A DNA stretch of 64,000 bases, from assembly GCF_028288225.1 (NCBI RefSeq), contig NZ_JAQBOC010000094.1, positions 101,564 through 165,563 of the forward strand, read 5' to 3'. Position 1 is the stretch's first letter; each line of letters starts with the position of its first letter. Below are positions 1 to 7,642 of the stretch, one piece after another. Under the pieces are notes generated by a model. The model was not told where the DNA came from. It saw only the letters and a program-made list of their open reading frames with translations, and did not search any database. The stretch comes from Mucilaginibacter sp. (GTDB lineage Bacteria; Bacteroidota; Bacteroidia; Sphingobacteriales; Sphingobacteriaceae). The translations under genes and the position numbers were made by a program.

Positions 1-224
1 GCATGCACATCAATCTCATCATGTATGGCATCCAGGCGTTTCTCAAGCTCCAATCGTTCGCCGTACTGCTTTATCAGGTTGGTGAAATGTTTGTGCTCGG
101 CTACTTTAGTGTTAACAGAGGTATCCTCGTTCCGAAGTGCTTCGAAACGTGCACGCTCATCCTTGGTCATCTCCCCATTAAGATACCGCTCAATTGTTTC
201 GGTCAACTGGTTATTCTCGCTCAT
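1..224 (-). CDS. Anti-sigma-like protein, N-terminal part (cut by window edge)
   Basis: An open frame on the minus strand begins with ATG at 224 and runs off the left edge without a stop. It reads MSENNQLTETIERYLNGEMT and continues with a charged helical stretch (DERARFEALRNEDTSV). The motif 'hxRYLxGEMTxDERxxFE' is typical of the short cytoplasmic helix found at the start of many Bacteroidota anti-sigma or trypsin-like proteins encoded next to ECF sigma factors. A good ribosome site (TAAGGAGAG) precedes the start, and the start lies only 13 bp after the stop of the sigma gene, so the two are surely co-transcribed. The role (regulating the sigma factor, or a stress protease) is inferred from context. 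The rest of the protein is outside the window. Confidence 0.75.
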   Translation of the reverse strand, partial: MSENNQLTETIERYLNGEMTKDERARFEALRNEDTSVNTKVAEHKHFTNLIKQYGERLELEKRLDAIHDEIDVH

Positions 225-237
225 CTCTTTTCTCTCC

Positions 238-807
238 TTATTTTTGCTGAAAAAACAATTTCTTCAGCCTTTGCAGGCATTTATACTTTTGGGTTTTGGC
301 ATTATCTGCATTGGTATACCCAAAGTTTTCGCAGATCTCCTGCATCGATCTGTTATTTATATAAAAATCTTCTATAATAGTTTTACAAGGTTCACCTAAT
401 GACTGAAGTGCGTTCCCCATTTTATTAAACTGGATATCCCGCTCATTATTCTTTTCAGTTTCATCATCAACAGACAAATACTCCTGGAAGTCTTTAATAT
501 CGCCCCCATACCTATTCATTTGTGTAAGCCTTTTAAGCCAAAGCCGCCTGCAAATTGAATAAATGTAGGTTTTAAGCTTACTGCTCAACTCAAAGTCACC
601 GGTTTTAACTTTATTATAAAGAACAATTATGGCTTCCTGGTAAATGTCTTTAGCATCATCACTATTGCCATTGTTATTAATAACCAATTGTAATATCATC
701 GGAAAATAGGCGATATACAGCCGCTTTAACACATTTTCCGAATTATTAAGAATACCAAGAATAACTTCACTATCTGTAGGTATTCCGTTGTTTAACTCTT
801 TACTCAC
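238..807 (-). CDS. ECF-type RNA polymerase sigma-70 factor
   Basis: This 189-aa protein has the two-domain layout of ECF sigma factors. Region 2 lies at about residues 25-90 (AKDIYQEAIIVLYNKVKTGD, the -10 recognition helix). Region 4 lies at about 130-185, with a helix-turn-helix in 'SMQEICENFGYTNADNAKTQKYKC'. The length is normal for the family. The start is a GTG (complement of 805-807); no better ATG lies in frame upstream. The downstream partial gene follows after 13 bp and looks like its partner, so this is probably an autonomous sigma/anti-sigma module. The regulon cannot be told from the sequence. Upstream (808-1222) is a long divergent spacer shared with a lipoprotein gene. Confidence 0.9.
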   Translation of the reverse strand: MSKELNNGIPTDSEVILGILNNSENVLKRLYIAYFPMILQLVINNNGNSDDAKDIYQEAIIVLYNKVKTGDFELSSKLKTYIYSICRRLWLKRLTQMNRYGGDIKDFQEYLSVDDETEKNNERDIQFNKMGNALQSLGEPCKTIIEDFYINNRSMQEICENFGYTNADNAKTQKYKCLQRLKKLFFQQK

Positions 808-896
808 TACTTAATACTATTTATGCGAAATTGTAACCCATTATTGATAAAAAAAAATTAAAACTAAAATAAATCCACTTTTCATTTGATTGAAGG

Positions 897-1084
897 ATTA
901 GTTGATTGAGTTAGACTAAGTTAGCTTAGGTCGAATAAGTTTTCCCAATTACTCTTTCAGCCTGCTGCAATTTCATAAATCTATCGTTAAAGTCTTATAC
1001 GTTAAATAGCTATTTGCAAAACATATCAGGCCCAACCAAATCTAACATATTCAACTTTATCAACCTAATCCAACTCAATCAACC
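897..1084. repeat. Paired word-repeat spacer, GTTGATT/GAGTTAG vocabulary
   Basis: The left arm (about 897-930) is built from the words GTTGATTGA, GTTAGACTAA and GTTAGCTTAG. The right arm (about 1031-1084) carries their reverse complements (CAACCTAATC, CAACTCAATC, TCTAACATA). The centre is ordinary AT-rich DNA. The spacer lies between divergent genes, where no terminator is needed. The same vocabulary recurs at 11237, 12946, 35545, 40785 and 54183. The rest of the 415-bp gap shows only AT-rich sequence and, near 1157, the leader element of the next gene. Confidence 0.75.
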
Positions 1085-1156
1085 GGTTTAAAGGTTGATA
1101 GCTCTTTTTATCTTGAAATATCTACTATAACCATAGATTTTATATTTTTTTTAAAA

Positions 1157-1190
1157 TTGGTGGGTTACCTTTTTCAACTTCAGGTATTAA
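1157..1190 (+). promoter_or_regulatory. Shared upstream element of lipoprotein paralogue 1
   Basis: The string TGGGTTACCTTTT, then a few bases, then TTCAGGTATTAA, recurs almost unchanged at 1494-1525 in front of the paralogue. TACCTTTT resembles the Bacteroidota -7 box TAnnTTTG, so this may be a promoter with a conserved initially transcribed region. No clear -33 TTTG is visible. Confidence 0.5.
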
Positions 1191-1222
1191 TGCTACAAAC
1201 ACTCACATTTAAATTATAAAAA

Positions 1223-1420
1223 ATGAAAAATTCATTCAAATTAGGTTTCGTAGCTTTAGTAATTGCTGTTTCTGCTGCTGCTTGTGGCGGTAAAAGCACT
1301 AGCGGTTCTTCTGATACAACTGTAAAAGTTGATTCAACTGTTAAGAAAGATTCAGTAGTTAAAGTTGACAGTACTGCTGTTAAAGCTGACACAACTAAGA
1401 AAGATACAACCAAGAAATAG
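1223..1420 (+). CDS. Small alanine/lysine-rich putative lipoprotein, paralogue 1
   Basis: This 65-aa protein starts MKNSFKLGFVALVIAVSAAAC, a basic start, a hydrophobic core and a cysteine at residue 21. That suggests a lipoprotein, although the lipobox (AAAC) is weak. The mature part is low complexity: alternating DTT, DST and KKD units ending TTKKDTTKK. I do not recognise a function. The next gene (1560-1772) shares the signal region and tail and is clearly a paralogue, so a tandem duplication is likely. Such Lys/Asp/Thr-rich tails are intrinsically disordered. The product could be an envelope-tethered charged linker, but that is speculation. Confidence 0.8.
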   Translation: MKNSFKLGFVALVIAVSAAACGGKSTSGSSDTTVKVDSTVKKDSVVKVDSTAVKADTTKKDTTKK

Positions 1421-1462
1421 TTTCTCCAGGTTTTTCTGTTAATTTTTTAGTTTTTACACTTT

Positions 1463-1508
1463 CAAAAGGTAATCTCTGGTTTTTTTTTAAATCATGGGTT
1501 ACCTTTTG
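1463..1508 (+). other. Perfect 10-bp inverted repeat between the lipoprotein genes
   Basis: CAAAAGGTAA (1463-1472) is exactly complementary to TTACCTTTTG (1499-1508), with a 26-nt T-rich loop. The right arm overlaps the shared upstream element of the second lipoprotein gene. It may act as a terminator/attenuator for the first gene or as an operator for the second. Confidence 0.55.
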
Positions 1509-1525
1509 CTTTTTCAGGTATTAAG
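1494..1525 (+). promoter_or_regulatory. Shared upstream element of lipoprotein paralogue 2
   Basis: Second copy of the element seen at 1157-1190: TGGGTTACCTTTT, 6 nt, then TTCAGGTATTAA. It lies 35 bp before the start codon, much like the first copy. Conservation of spacer DNA between paralogues suggests common regulation, or simply a recent duplication unit that included the leader. Confidence 0.5.
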
Positions 1526-1559
1526 GTAAACTATTTAATCACTTAAAAAGAAAATTAAC

Positions 1560-1772
1560 ATGAAAAATTCATTCAAAATGGGCGCTTTAGCCTTAGTTAT
1601 CGCAGTTTCTTTCGCTGCTTGTAAAGGTAAATCTGATTCAGCTGCTGCTGATTCAGCTAAAATGGACTCAGCTAAAATGGATTCAGCTAAAATGACTGAT
1701 ACATCTAAGAAAACAGTTGATACAGCTGCTAAAAAAGACACCACTAAAAAAGACACTACTAAAAAAATGTAA
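1560..1772 (+). CDS. Small putative lipoprotein with DSAKM repeats, paralogue 2
   Basis: This 70-aa protein begins MKNSFKMGALALVIAVSFAAC, nearly identical to the signal region of the gene at 1223, with the presumed lipidated cysteine at residue 21. Three in-frame DSAKM units follow, then a TDTSKK/TAAKKD stretch and the tail DTTKKDTTKKM. It is a paralogue of the upstream gene in the same orientation, with a similar leader, and is closed by a strong terminator at 1791. Function unknown. The repetitive, charged mature region suggests a disordered envelope protein whose length can drift by slippage. Confidence 0.8.
   Translation: MKNSFKMGALALVIAVSFAACKGKSDSAAADSAKMDSAKMDSAKMTDTSKKTVDTAAKKDTTKKDTTKKM
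1650..1694 (+). repeat. In-frame 15-nt tandem repeat, three copies
   Basis: GA(T/C)TCAGCTAAAATG is repeated three times head to tail (1650-1664, 1665-1679, 1680-1694), encoding DSAKM each time. The copies differ at one silent position. A copy-number change would keep the frame. Confidence 0.9.
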
Positions 1773-1790
1773 TTTCATTTTTAGTAAAAG

Positions 1791-1826
1791 CAAAAACGCC
1801 TGGTTAGCAATAGCCAGGCGTTTTTG
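1791..1826 (+). terminator. Intrinsic terminator after the lipoprotein pair
   Basis: CAAAAACGCCTGG (1791-1803) pairs perfectly with CCAGGCGTTTTTG (1814-1826) across a 10-nt loop. The T run within the right arm continues as TTTTGTTTT. It can work in both directions. Confidence 0.9.
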
Positions 1827-1931
1827 TTTTATTCATTTTTCTTGTATCCATTTTGAAGCTGTTATATCTGCTTTAAAATATTTCGGGCTTATTCAAATAG
1901 ATAATTAATTTTACCGGCAACAAAAAAGCAA

Positions 1932-3479
1932 ATGAATAAACCTTTAATTTCTATAAATAAAGCAACTGTTCGATTTTCAAATAACACACTTTTTAGTGGG
2001 TTAAGTTTTTCCGTTAGCAAAGGAAAAAGCTGGGCGCTGATAGGAAAAAGCGGATCGGGCAAAAGCGCTCTGCTGCATACCATCGCCGGCAGATTTAATG
2101 TAACCGGCGGGGATATTACTTACCATTTTTTTGATGAATTTATTCAGCATACCGGAAATGCGGATGGCCACCTCACTTATCACAAACTGATAGCCCTGGT
2201 TGAGCCGAAACACCATTTTAAAAACCTTTCAAACACATCCGATTTTTATTACCAGCAGCGCTATAATTCATCAGACTCTGAAGATGCACTAACTGTTGAG
2301 CAATACCTACAGACCATAGTACCTGCATCCCGGCAAAATAATTATTGGAATTTTGAAAAAACGGCCAGTTTATTAAAGCTTAATGAATTATTAAGCAAAC
2401 AGATCATTAAACTTTCAAACGGCGAAACCAAGCGGCTGATGCTTGCTGCTGCTTTATTGAAATCGCCTGTTTTATTATTGCTGGATAGTCCGCTTACCGG
2501 CCTTGATGTTCAAACCCGCAAGGAATTTAATTTGATAATTGACGAGATCATAAATTCGGGCATAACGGTAATAATGGCCACATCGCCGTATGAAATTCCG
2601 GAAGCTATAAGTAACGTTGCCATTTTACAGGATGGGATCATAAGTAAAAACCTCACTAAAGATGAGTTTAAACCTGCTTTGTTTACTCAGGATGATAATG
2701 ATATTATTGACAACGAAGAACTTAAAGCATTATTAAACCCCGAAACAGCTAAAACAGCTTATAAGCACATTGTTAAAATGAATAATGTATTTATAAAGTA
2801 TGGCGATAAAGTTATTTTAAACCAAATTAACTGGCAGATAGTTCCGGGTGAAAGATGGGCGCTGCTTGGGCCAAACGGGGCCGGTAAATCAACTCTGCTC
2901 AGTTTAGTAAACGCCGATAACCCGCAGGCCTATGCCAATGATATTATTTTGTTTGATAAAAAACGAGGCACAGGCGAAAGCATCTGGGATATAAAAAGCA
3001 AAATTGGCTTTGTATCGCCAGAGCTGCACCAGTATTTCCCTACCGATAACAGCTGTTTGCAGGTTATAGAATCCGGGTATTATGATACCCTTGGTCTATT
3101 CCGTCCATCACAAAAAACAAAAGCCGAAACCGCCTTGCGCTGGATGAAGGCGCTGGAGATAGACAAATATGCCCGTGTGCTTTTAAAAAACATCCCGGCG
3201 AGCGCACAACGCCTGTGCCTGTTGGCCCGCGCCCTTATAAAAAACCCTGACCTCCTTATTTTTGATGAACCCTGCCAGGGCCTTGATGAACATCAGCAGC
3301 ATCACTTTAAAACGTTAGTTGATACTATTTGCAGGCTCAGTAATGTTACACTAATTTACGTAACCCATTACCAGCATGAAATTCCGGATAGTGTGACGAA
3401 GGTTTTGAAGCTGGATAAGGGGATGAGAACGAATTTATACGAATTTCACAAATCTAATTGGTTAAACCCGCGCTTTTAA
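1932..3479 (+). CDS. Twin-cassette ABC ATPase, ModF/PhrA-like
   Basis: This 515-aa soluble protein contains two ABC ATPase domains and no membrane segments. Domain 1 (about residues 5-250) has Walker A GKSGSGKS, signature LSNGETKR and Walker B LLLLDSPLTGLD. Domain 2 (about 280-505) has Walker A GPNGAGKS, Walker B LLIFDEPCQGLD and a switch histidine in VTHYQHE. Its signature (IPASAQRLCLL) is degenerate. The arrangement fits the ModF/PhrA group of duplicated cassettes, whose role is poorly defined. The last residues (about RTNLYEFHKSNW) are encoded by the left arm of a spacer repeat, so the natural C-terminus may have been extended by it. No permease gene lies nearby. Confidence 0.85.
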   Translation: MNKPLISINKATVRFSNNTLFSGLSFSVSKGKSWALIGKSGSGKSALLHTIAGRFNVTGGDITYHFFDEFIQHTGNADGHLTYHKLIALVEPKHHFKNLSNTSDFYYQQRYNSSDSEDALTVEQYLQTIVPASRQNNYWNFEKTASLLKLNELLSKQIIKLSNGETKRLMLAAALLKSPVLLLLDSPLTGLDVQTRKEFNLIIDEIINSGITVIMATSPYEIPEAISNVAILQDGIISKNLTKDEFKPALFTQDDNDIIDNEELKALLNPETAKTAYKHIVKMNNVFIKYGDKVILNQINWQIVPGERWALLGPNGAGKSTLLSLVNADNPQAYANDIILFDKKRGTGESIWDIKSKIGFVSPELHQYFPTDNSCLQVIESGYYDTLGLFRPSQKTKAETALRWMKALEIDKYARVLLKNIPASAQRLCLLARALIKNPDLLIFDEPCQGLDEHQQHHFKTLVDTICRLSNVTLIYVTHYQHEIPDSVTKVLKLDKGMRTNLYEFHKSNWLNPRF

Positions 3480-3534
3480 TTCGTCAACTCCATGTTAATT
3501 AATTCGTGAAATTCGTGTGCATTCGTGCTGATTA
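3424..3534. repeat. Paired word-repeat spacer, CACGAATT vocabulary
   Basis: Left arm (about 3424-3462): ACGAATTTATACGAATTTCAC-type words, still inside the ABC ATPase reading frame. Right arm (about 3496-3534): AATTCGTGAAATTCGTG and ATTCGTGCTGATT, the reverse complement words. The same vocabulary recurs at 7186-7297. Confidence 0.7.
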
Positions 3535-3535
3535 G

Positions 3536-3543
3536 TATATTTG
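3536..3543 (+). promoter_or_regulatory. -7 promoter box of mqnC
   Basis: TATATTTG matches the Bacteroidota -7 consensus TAnnTTTG and ends only 3 nt before the ATG at 3547. If used, the transcript would start at or next to the start codon (leaderless). No -33 TTTG is evident at the usual distance. Confidence 0.5.
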
Positions 3544-3546
3544 TAC

Positions 3547-4671
3547 ATGAACACAGCGGATCTGTTGCAACGCGCTTTGCGGTTTGATTTTTTAACCCAG
3601 GATGAGGGAGTATTTCTTTATAAAAATGCTTCTACCGCCGATTTGATGTATACAGCTAATGAACTGCGCAAGATCCAGGTGCCGCATGGCAAAGTTACCT
3701 GGCAAATAGACCGGAATGTAAATACTACCAATGTTTGTATTGCTAATTGCAAGTTCTGTAACTTTTTCCGCCGCCCGGGGCACGAGGACAGTTACATAAC
3801 TGATATTGAAACCTATAAGCAGAAGATTGAAGAGACTTTCCGCTACGGTGGCGATCAGTTATTGCTGCAGGGCGGCCATCATCCCGACCTGGGATTAAAA
3901 TTCTACGCTGATACTTTCAGGCAATTAAAAGAATTATATCCAACATTAAAGCTCCATTCATTAGGGCCGCCGGAGATTGCTCACGTTGCCAAGTTGGAGG
4001 GCATGAGCCATATTGATGTTTTAAGAGAGCTAAAAGCCGCCGGCCTTGATTCATTACCTGGCGCAGGTGCTGAAATATTGAATGACCGTGTGCGCCGCTT
4101 GATAAGCAAAGGCAAATGCGGTGGCAAGGAGTGGCTTGATGTTATGCGTGCTGCCCACCAACTTAACCTGCCAAGTTCAGCCACCATGATGTTTGGCCAT
4201 ATTGAAACCATTGAAGAACGTTTTGAGCATTTGGTTTGGATCCGCGAGGTGCAGTCTGAAAAACCTGAAGGTGCTTACGGCTTTGTTGCCTTTATCCCAT
4301 GGCCTTTCCAGGATGATGGTACCTTATTACGTAAGGTAAGGGGCATTACCAACAATGTTACAGGCGATGAATACATCCGCATGATTGCCCTTAGCCGTAT
4401 TATGCTGCCAAATATTAAAAATATCCAGGCATCATGGTTAACAGTAGGTAAACAGGTAGCACAATTATGTCTGCATGCAGGCGCAAATGATTTTGGATCA
4501 ATAATGATCGAAGAAAATGTTGTATCCGCAGCAGGGGCGCCACACCGCTTTACAGCAAAAGGCATCCAGGAATCAATAAAAGAAGCCGGCTTTGAACCAC
4601 AGTTACGTACCCAAAAATACGAATGGCGCGAAATACCTGCAGCTATTGAGGAACAGGTGATAAATTATTAA
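3547..4671 (+). CDS. mqnC: Cyclic dehypoxanthinyl futalosine synthase MqnC
   Basis: This 374-aa radical-SAM enzyme closes dehypoxanthinyl futalosine to the cyclic form in the futalosine route to menaquinone, the main respiratory quinone of Bacteroidota. The [4Fe-4S] motif CX3CX2C is visible at about residue 61 (CIANCKFCNFFRRPGHED). LLQGGHHPDLGLKFY and LHSLGPPEI are family signatures, and SLPGAGAEIL follows in the barrel. The length is typical. A TTG two codons upstream also opens the frame, but the ATG at 3547 is the sensible start. MqnC and MqnE are related; the GGHHPD and GPPEI motifs favour MqnC. No other mqn gene lies in the window, so the pathway is scattered. Confidence 0.93.
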   Translation: MNTADLLQRALRFDFLTQDEGVFLYKNASTADLMYTANELRKIQVPHGKVTWQIDRNVNTTNVCIANCKFCNFFRRPGHEDSYITDIETYKQKIEETFRYGGDQLLLQGGHHPDLGLKFYADTFRQLKELYPTLKLHSLGPPEIAHVAKLEGMSHIDVLRELKAAGLDSLPGAGAEILNDRVRRLISKGKCGGKEWLDVMRAAHQLNLPSSATMMFGHIETIEERFEHLVWIREVQSEKPEGAYGFVAFIPWPFQDDGTLLRKVRGITNNVTGDEYIRMIALSRIMLPNIKNIQASWLTVGKQVAQLCLHAGANDFGSIMIEENVVSAAGAPHRFTAKGIQESIKEAGFEPQLRTQKYEWREIPAAIEEQVINY

Positions 4672-4673
4672 TT

Positions 4674-5046
4674 GAGTCCGAAAGTCGGTAAAGTCCGGAA
4701 GTCCGAAAGAAGCTGCATTCTTTAGGGGAGGGTAAATTATCTATAACAAATTATTTTGAACGCGCGTTGGCCAGTCTGCCGCTAAGCATTGAGCTAAGGC
4801 CTTTGCCCGCGTGCTTCCCTTCGATAAACCCGGGGTCTGGCATATGCCTCAGCTTGACGCTCCTTTTCTTGTCACTCTCAAACAGATTCCACAAAATCTT
4901 ATTTCTCAATATGACGTATATCTTGAAAACTGCTGGCCCGTATTCCACTATTTTAAACTTTTTTCTTTCTTTCGGACTTTACCGACTTCCGGACTTCCGG
5001 ACTTTTCCTTACTTTCGGACTTTACTGACTTTCCGGATTTTCGGAC
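4674..5046. repeat. Paired word-repeat spacer, AGTCCGAAAG vocabulary
   Basis: Left arm (4674-4711): GTCCGAAA, GTCGGTAAA, GTCCGGAA and GTCCGAAAG words. Right arm (about 4963-5046): a longer run of the reverse complements (CTTTCGGAC, TTTACCGAC, TTCCGGAC), ending 4 bp before scpB. The vocabulary recurs at 9909 and 46170-46328. Confidence 0.8.
4712..4960. other. GC-richer segment inside the mqnC-scpB spacer, no gene recognised
   Basis: Between the two arms lies about 250 bp that is richer in G+C than other spacers (for example 4790-4880). A minus-strand frame of 65 codons (4751-4948) crosses it, but it has no recognisable domain. I judge it non-coding, perhaps a decayed dispersed repeat. It has no tRNA-like cloverleaf and no obvious hairpin terminator. 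Confidence 0.4.
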
Positions 5047-5049
5047 CAC

Positions 5050-5610
5050 ATGGACAATATCGAACAATACATAGAGGCCCTTATATTTGCATCGGAACAA
5101 AGCATCCGCACAGAAGAAATTATTTATTGCCTGCAATCGGCATTTAGCCAGGATTTTAGTGAGGATGAGATAAATAATCACCTGCAAAACATTACCAATA
5201 AATACCATGATGAGCAATTTGCCATTGAGGTAGTTAAAGTGAGCAATGGTTACCAATTTTTAACAAAGAAAAGCTATCACCAGGTGATCAGCCTGTTGCA
5301 GGCACAACGTTCAAAAAAGAAATTAAGCCAGGCTGCACTTGAAACCCTTGCCATTATAGCCTATAAACAACCTGTAACCAAGCCGGATATTGAACAGATC
5401 CGTGGGGTTAATTGCGATTACTCCATTCAAAAACTGCTCGAAAAAGAATTAATTGCAATTATTGGTAAATCAGAAGCATTGGGCAAACCTATACTTTATG
5501 GCACTAGTATGCTTTTTATGGACTATTTTGGCATAAATAGTATAAACGAACTGCCTCAACTGAAGGATTTTACTAATAATGCCGTTTCAATTGGTGAACA
5601 ATCTGAATAA
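5050..5610 (+). CDS. scpB: Segregation and condensation protein ScpB
   Basis: This 186-aa protein is the kleisin-associated subunit of the SMC-ScpAB condensin, which compacts and segregates the chromosome. It starts MDNIEQYIEALIFASEQSI, the typical first winged-helix of ScpB. The second winged-helix holds the family motif LSQAALETLAIIAYKQPVTKPDIEQIRGVN (about residues 92-120), followed by LLEKELIAIIGKSEALGKPILYGTS. The length is normal. scpA is not adjacent. The ATG sits immediately after the right arm of the spacer repeat. The short acidic protein gene downstream could be co-transcribed. Confidence 0.93.
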   Translation: MDNIEQYIEALIFASEQSIRTEEIIYCLQSAFSQDFSEDEINNHLQNITNKYHDEQFAIEVVKVSNGYQFLTKKSYHQVISLLQAQRSKKKLSQAALETLAIIAYKQPVTKPDIEQIRGVNCDYSIQKLLEKELIAIIGKSEALGKPILYGTSMLFMDYFGINSINELPQLKDFTNNAVSIGEQSE

Positions 5611-5769
5611 TTATTATAAATCCCTCTAAACCAGTCGAAAAATATTTTTTTTCCAAATGATGTTTTTAATGAAAATGATTTTGATTATTTTTACTTAGAA
5701 ATATAATTAACAGAAAAGGCTTATTTGCATTTGTGTGCATTTATTACTAAAAAAATTACTATAAAATTC

Positions 5770-5964
5770 ATGGCAATGGGAACTCCAAAAAAACCTGTAA
5801 ACAAGAAAGTTGAAAACACGGGCGAGGATGAAGATGATGATGATAGCACGCTTGATCAGAAACCCAAGAAAAAGGTAGATGATGATGACGATGATTTTGA
5901 TGGCCCTTTAGACGATTTAGGGTTTGAAAGTTATGGTGATGACGATGAGGACGACGATTATTAA
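5770..5964 (+). CDS. Small highly acidic protein, unknown function
   Basis: This 64-aa protein (MAMGTPKKPVNKK...) has a short basic start followed by runs of aspartate and glutamate (DEDDDD, DDDDDDFDG, DDDEDDDY). The frame is open from 5725, but the region 5705-5745 looks like promoter sequence (TTATTTGCATTTG), so the ATG at 5770 is the better start. Small Asp-rich proteins of this kind are common in Bacteroidota. They may bind cations or basic proteins, but no function is established here. A terminator follows at 5988. Confidence 0.75.
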   Translation: MAMGTPKKPVNKKVENTGEDEDDDDSTLDQKPKKKVDDDDDDFDGPLDDLGFESYGDDDEDDDY

Positions 5965-5987
5965 TCTTTAAAATAAAAATCTACTTT

Positions 5988-6022
5988 AAAGCATCCGGGC
6001 CATGCCTGTGGATGCTTTTTTT
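5988..6022 (+). terminator. Intrinsic terminator after the acidic protein gene
   Basis: AAAGCATCC (5988-5996) pairs with GGATGCTTT (6010-6018), followed by a seven-T run. It shows that the next gene should not be started at 6002, which lies inside the hairpin. Confidence 0.85.
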
Positions 6023-6049
6023 ATATTAGCTGTTCCCAGCAAAAAATTT

Positions 6050-7171
6050 ATGATCGTAAACGAAGTAAAGGATAAAGCCACAAAAAAAGCATTTTTAGAC
6101 ACAGCGAGAATAATTTATAAAAACGATAAGATCTGGGTTTGTCCGCTTGATAATGATATTGAAGCAGTATTTGATCCGGCTAAAAACAATTTCCATAAGG
6201 ATGGTAAATGTACCCGCTGGGTGCTCACTGATACAAACGGCCAGTTAATTGGACGCATTGCCGCCTTTATAAATAATAAAAAAGCCTACAATTATGAACA
6301 ACCCACCGGTGGGATTGGCTTTTTTGAGTGTATAAACAATGAGACTGCCGCCTTTTTACTGTTTGATACCGCCAAAAAGTGGCTCATTGAAAATGGCATG
6401 CAGGCAATGGATGGCCCGATAAATTTTGGCGAAAACGACAATTTTTGGGGCCTGTTGGTTGAGGGATTTATTCCTCCATCCTACGGTATGAATTACAATC
6501 CGCCTTATTATCAATCGTTTTTTGATAATTATGGATTCAAAACCCTTTACGCACAAATCACCAATCATCTAGACATCCTTAAACCATTCCCTGAAAGATT
6601 TTATAAAATAGCCAAATGGGTTACTCAAAAGCCGGGTTATGAATTTAAACATTTGAAGGCTAAGGATATTGATAAGTTTGCAGCGGATTTTATAGATATT
6701 TATAATGACGCATGGAAATATTTTGAAAATTTTGTACCAATAACACATGTTACCATTGCCGAAAGTTTCAAAAAAATGAAACCCCTGATGGACGAAAATC
6801 TTATATGGTTTGCCTATATAAATAATGAGCCGGTATCATTTTTAATAGTTTTGCCCGACGCTAACCCAATGATAAAACCATTAAACGGAAAGCTAAACCT
6901 GGTTGGGAAGCTGAAATTTTTGTATAATAAATGGAAAGGCGTTTCGCGGATGAGGGCAATTGTAATGGGCACGAAGCAAAAATTTCAGAATCACGGGATT
7001 GAATCAGCGCTTTTTATAACGCTGGGCGAATATGTTTTGCCTTTAAACCAATATACAGAACTTGAACTGTCATGGGTTGGCGACTTCAACGAAAAAATGA
7101 TAGCAATGCATAATGCTATGGGGGCGGTATTTGGTAAAAAGCATTTAACAATGCGTTACATCTTTAAATAG
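6050..7171 (+). CDS. GNAT-fold protein of the YghO type
   Basis: The product is 373 aa from ATG at 6050 (MIVNEVKDKATKKAFLDTAR). A longer frame from 6002 would begin inside a terminator and is rejected. The protein resembles the YghO-like family: a first half with an alpha/beta acyltransferase layout (GRIAAFINNKKA, GGIGFFECINNETAAFLLFDTAKKWL, MDGPINFGENDNFWGLLVEGF) and a second half with another GNAT-like segment (LIWFAYINNEPVSFLIVLPD ... GIESALFITLGEYV). That suggests a double GNAT fold. Substrate and reaction are unknown. It stands alone between a terminator and a convergent spacer repeat. Confidence 0.75.
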   Translation: MIVNEVKDKATKKAFLDTARIIYKNDKIWVCPLDNDIEAVFDPAKNNFHKDGKCTRWVLTDTNGQLIGRIAAFINNKKAYNYEQPTGGIGFFECINNETAAFLLFDTAKKWLIENGMQAMDGPINFGENDNFWGLLVEGFIPPSYGMNYNPPYYQSFFDNYGFKTLYAQITNHLDILKPFPERFYKIAKWVTQKPGYEFKHLKAKDIDKFAADFIDIYNDAWKYFENFVPITHVTIAESFKKMKPLMDENLIWFAYINNEPVSFLIVLPDANPMIKPLNGKLNLVGKLKFLYNKWKGVSRMRAIVMGTKQKFQNHGIESALFITLGEYVLPLNQYTELELSWVGDFNEKMIAMHNAMGAVFGKKHLTMRYIFK

Positions 7172-7185
7172 CATAGCGCTAATTA

Positions 7186-7297
7186 TCACGAATTTTATCG
7201 AATTACACGAATTGGATTGCCTGGCTAGACAATTATAGAATGTTTGTTTTTATAATTCGTGAAATTCGAATAAATTCGAGTCTATTCGTGATAATTA
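7186..7297. repeat. Paired word-repeat spacer, CACGAATT vocabulary
   Basis: Left arm (about 7183-7216): ATCACGAATTTTATCGAATT and ACACGAATTGG. Right arm (about 7253-7297): AATTCGTGAAATTCGAATAA and TATTCGTGATAATT. The arms can fold on each other; the spacer separates convergent genes, so it could act as a two-way terminator. It shares its words with the 3424-3534 spacer. Confidence 0.75.
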
Positions 7298-7300
7298 ATA

Positions 7301-7642
7301 TTAGGCGGTTACCCTGTTGTGCCTTAATTCTTCAAATAATTCAATAACCTTCTTTTGCAGATCAATCACCTCCGTTTCGCGATCCATTAATTTTTTGTTA
7401 ATGGTTTCCAATTCGTTAATAACTTTTTGATCCTGCTCAGAGTCAGTAAAGGTAAGCAGCTGAACTACTGACATTTCAAACAAAGCTGCTATCTGCTCAA
7501 GTCGCGACAAATTAATGTCTGTAATGCCTGTTTCAATTTTTGAAAAGGCTGGAATAGAAATATCTAATCTCTTGGCAACATCCTCCTGGCTCCATCCTTT
7601 TTGGTGACGTAATAATCTGATTTTTTTTCCGAGTGTCTTCAT
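7301..7642 (-). CDS. XRE-family transcriptional regulator
   Basis: This 113-aa protein has an N-terminal Cro/CI helix-turn-helix (residues 5-60: IRLLRHQKGWSQEDVAKRLDISIPAFSKIETGITDINLSRLEQIAALFEM). A long amphipathic helix (about 75-110: INKKLMDRETEVIDLQKKVIELFEEL) probably forms a dimerising coiled coil. No ligand domain is present. Its target is unknown. The 196-bp AT-rich region upstream (7643-7838) probably holds its promoter and may be where it binds. Confidence 0.88.
   Translation of the reverse strand: MKTLGKKIRLLRHQKGWSQEDVAKRLDISIPAFSKIETGITDINLSRLEQIAALFEMSVVQLLTFTDSEQDQKVINELETINKKLMDRETEVIDLQKKVIELFEELRHNRVTA

Noticed and set aside
3..399. Plus-strand frames of 124 codons at the left edge
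   Set aside because: They lie antisense to the sigma-factor gene and its partner, whose protein sequences are clearly real.
4751..4948. Minus-strand 65-codon frame in the mqnC-scpB spacer
   Set aside because: No domain and no ribosome site; it crosses a repeat-like GC-richer segment, and another plus-strand frame overlaps it equally well.
6002..6049. Longer N-terminus for the YghO-like protein
   Set aside because: The extension starts inside a strong intrinsic terminator.
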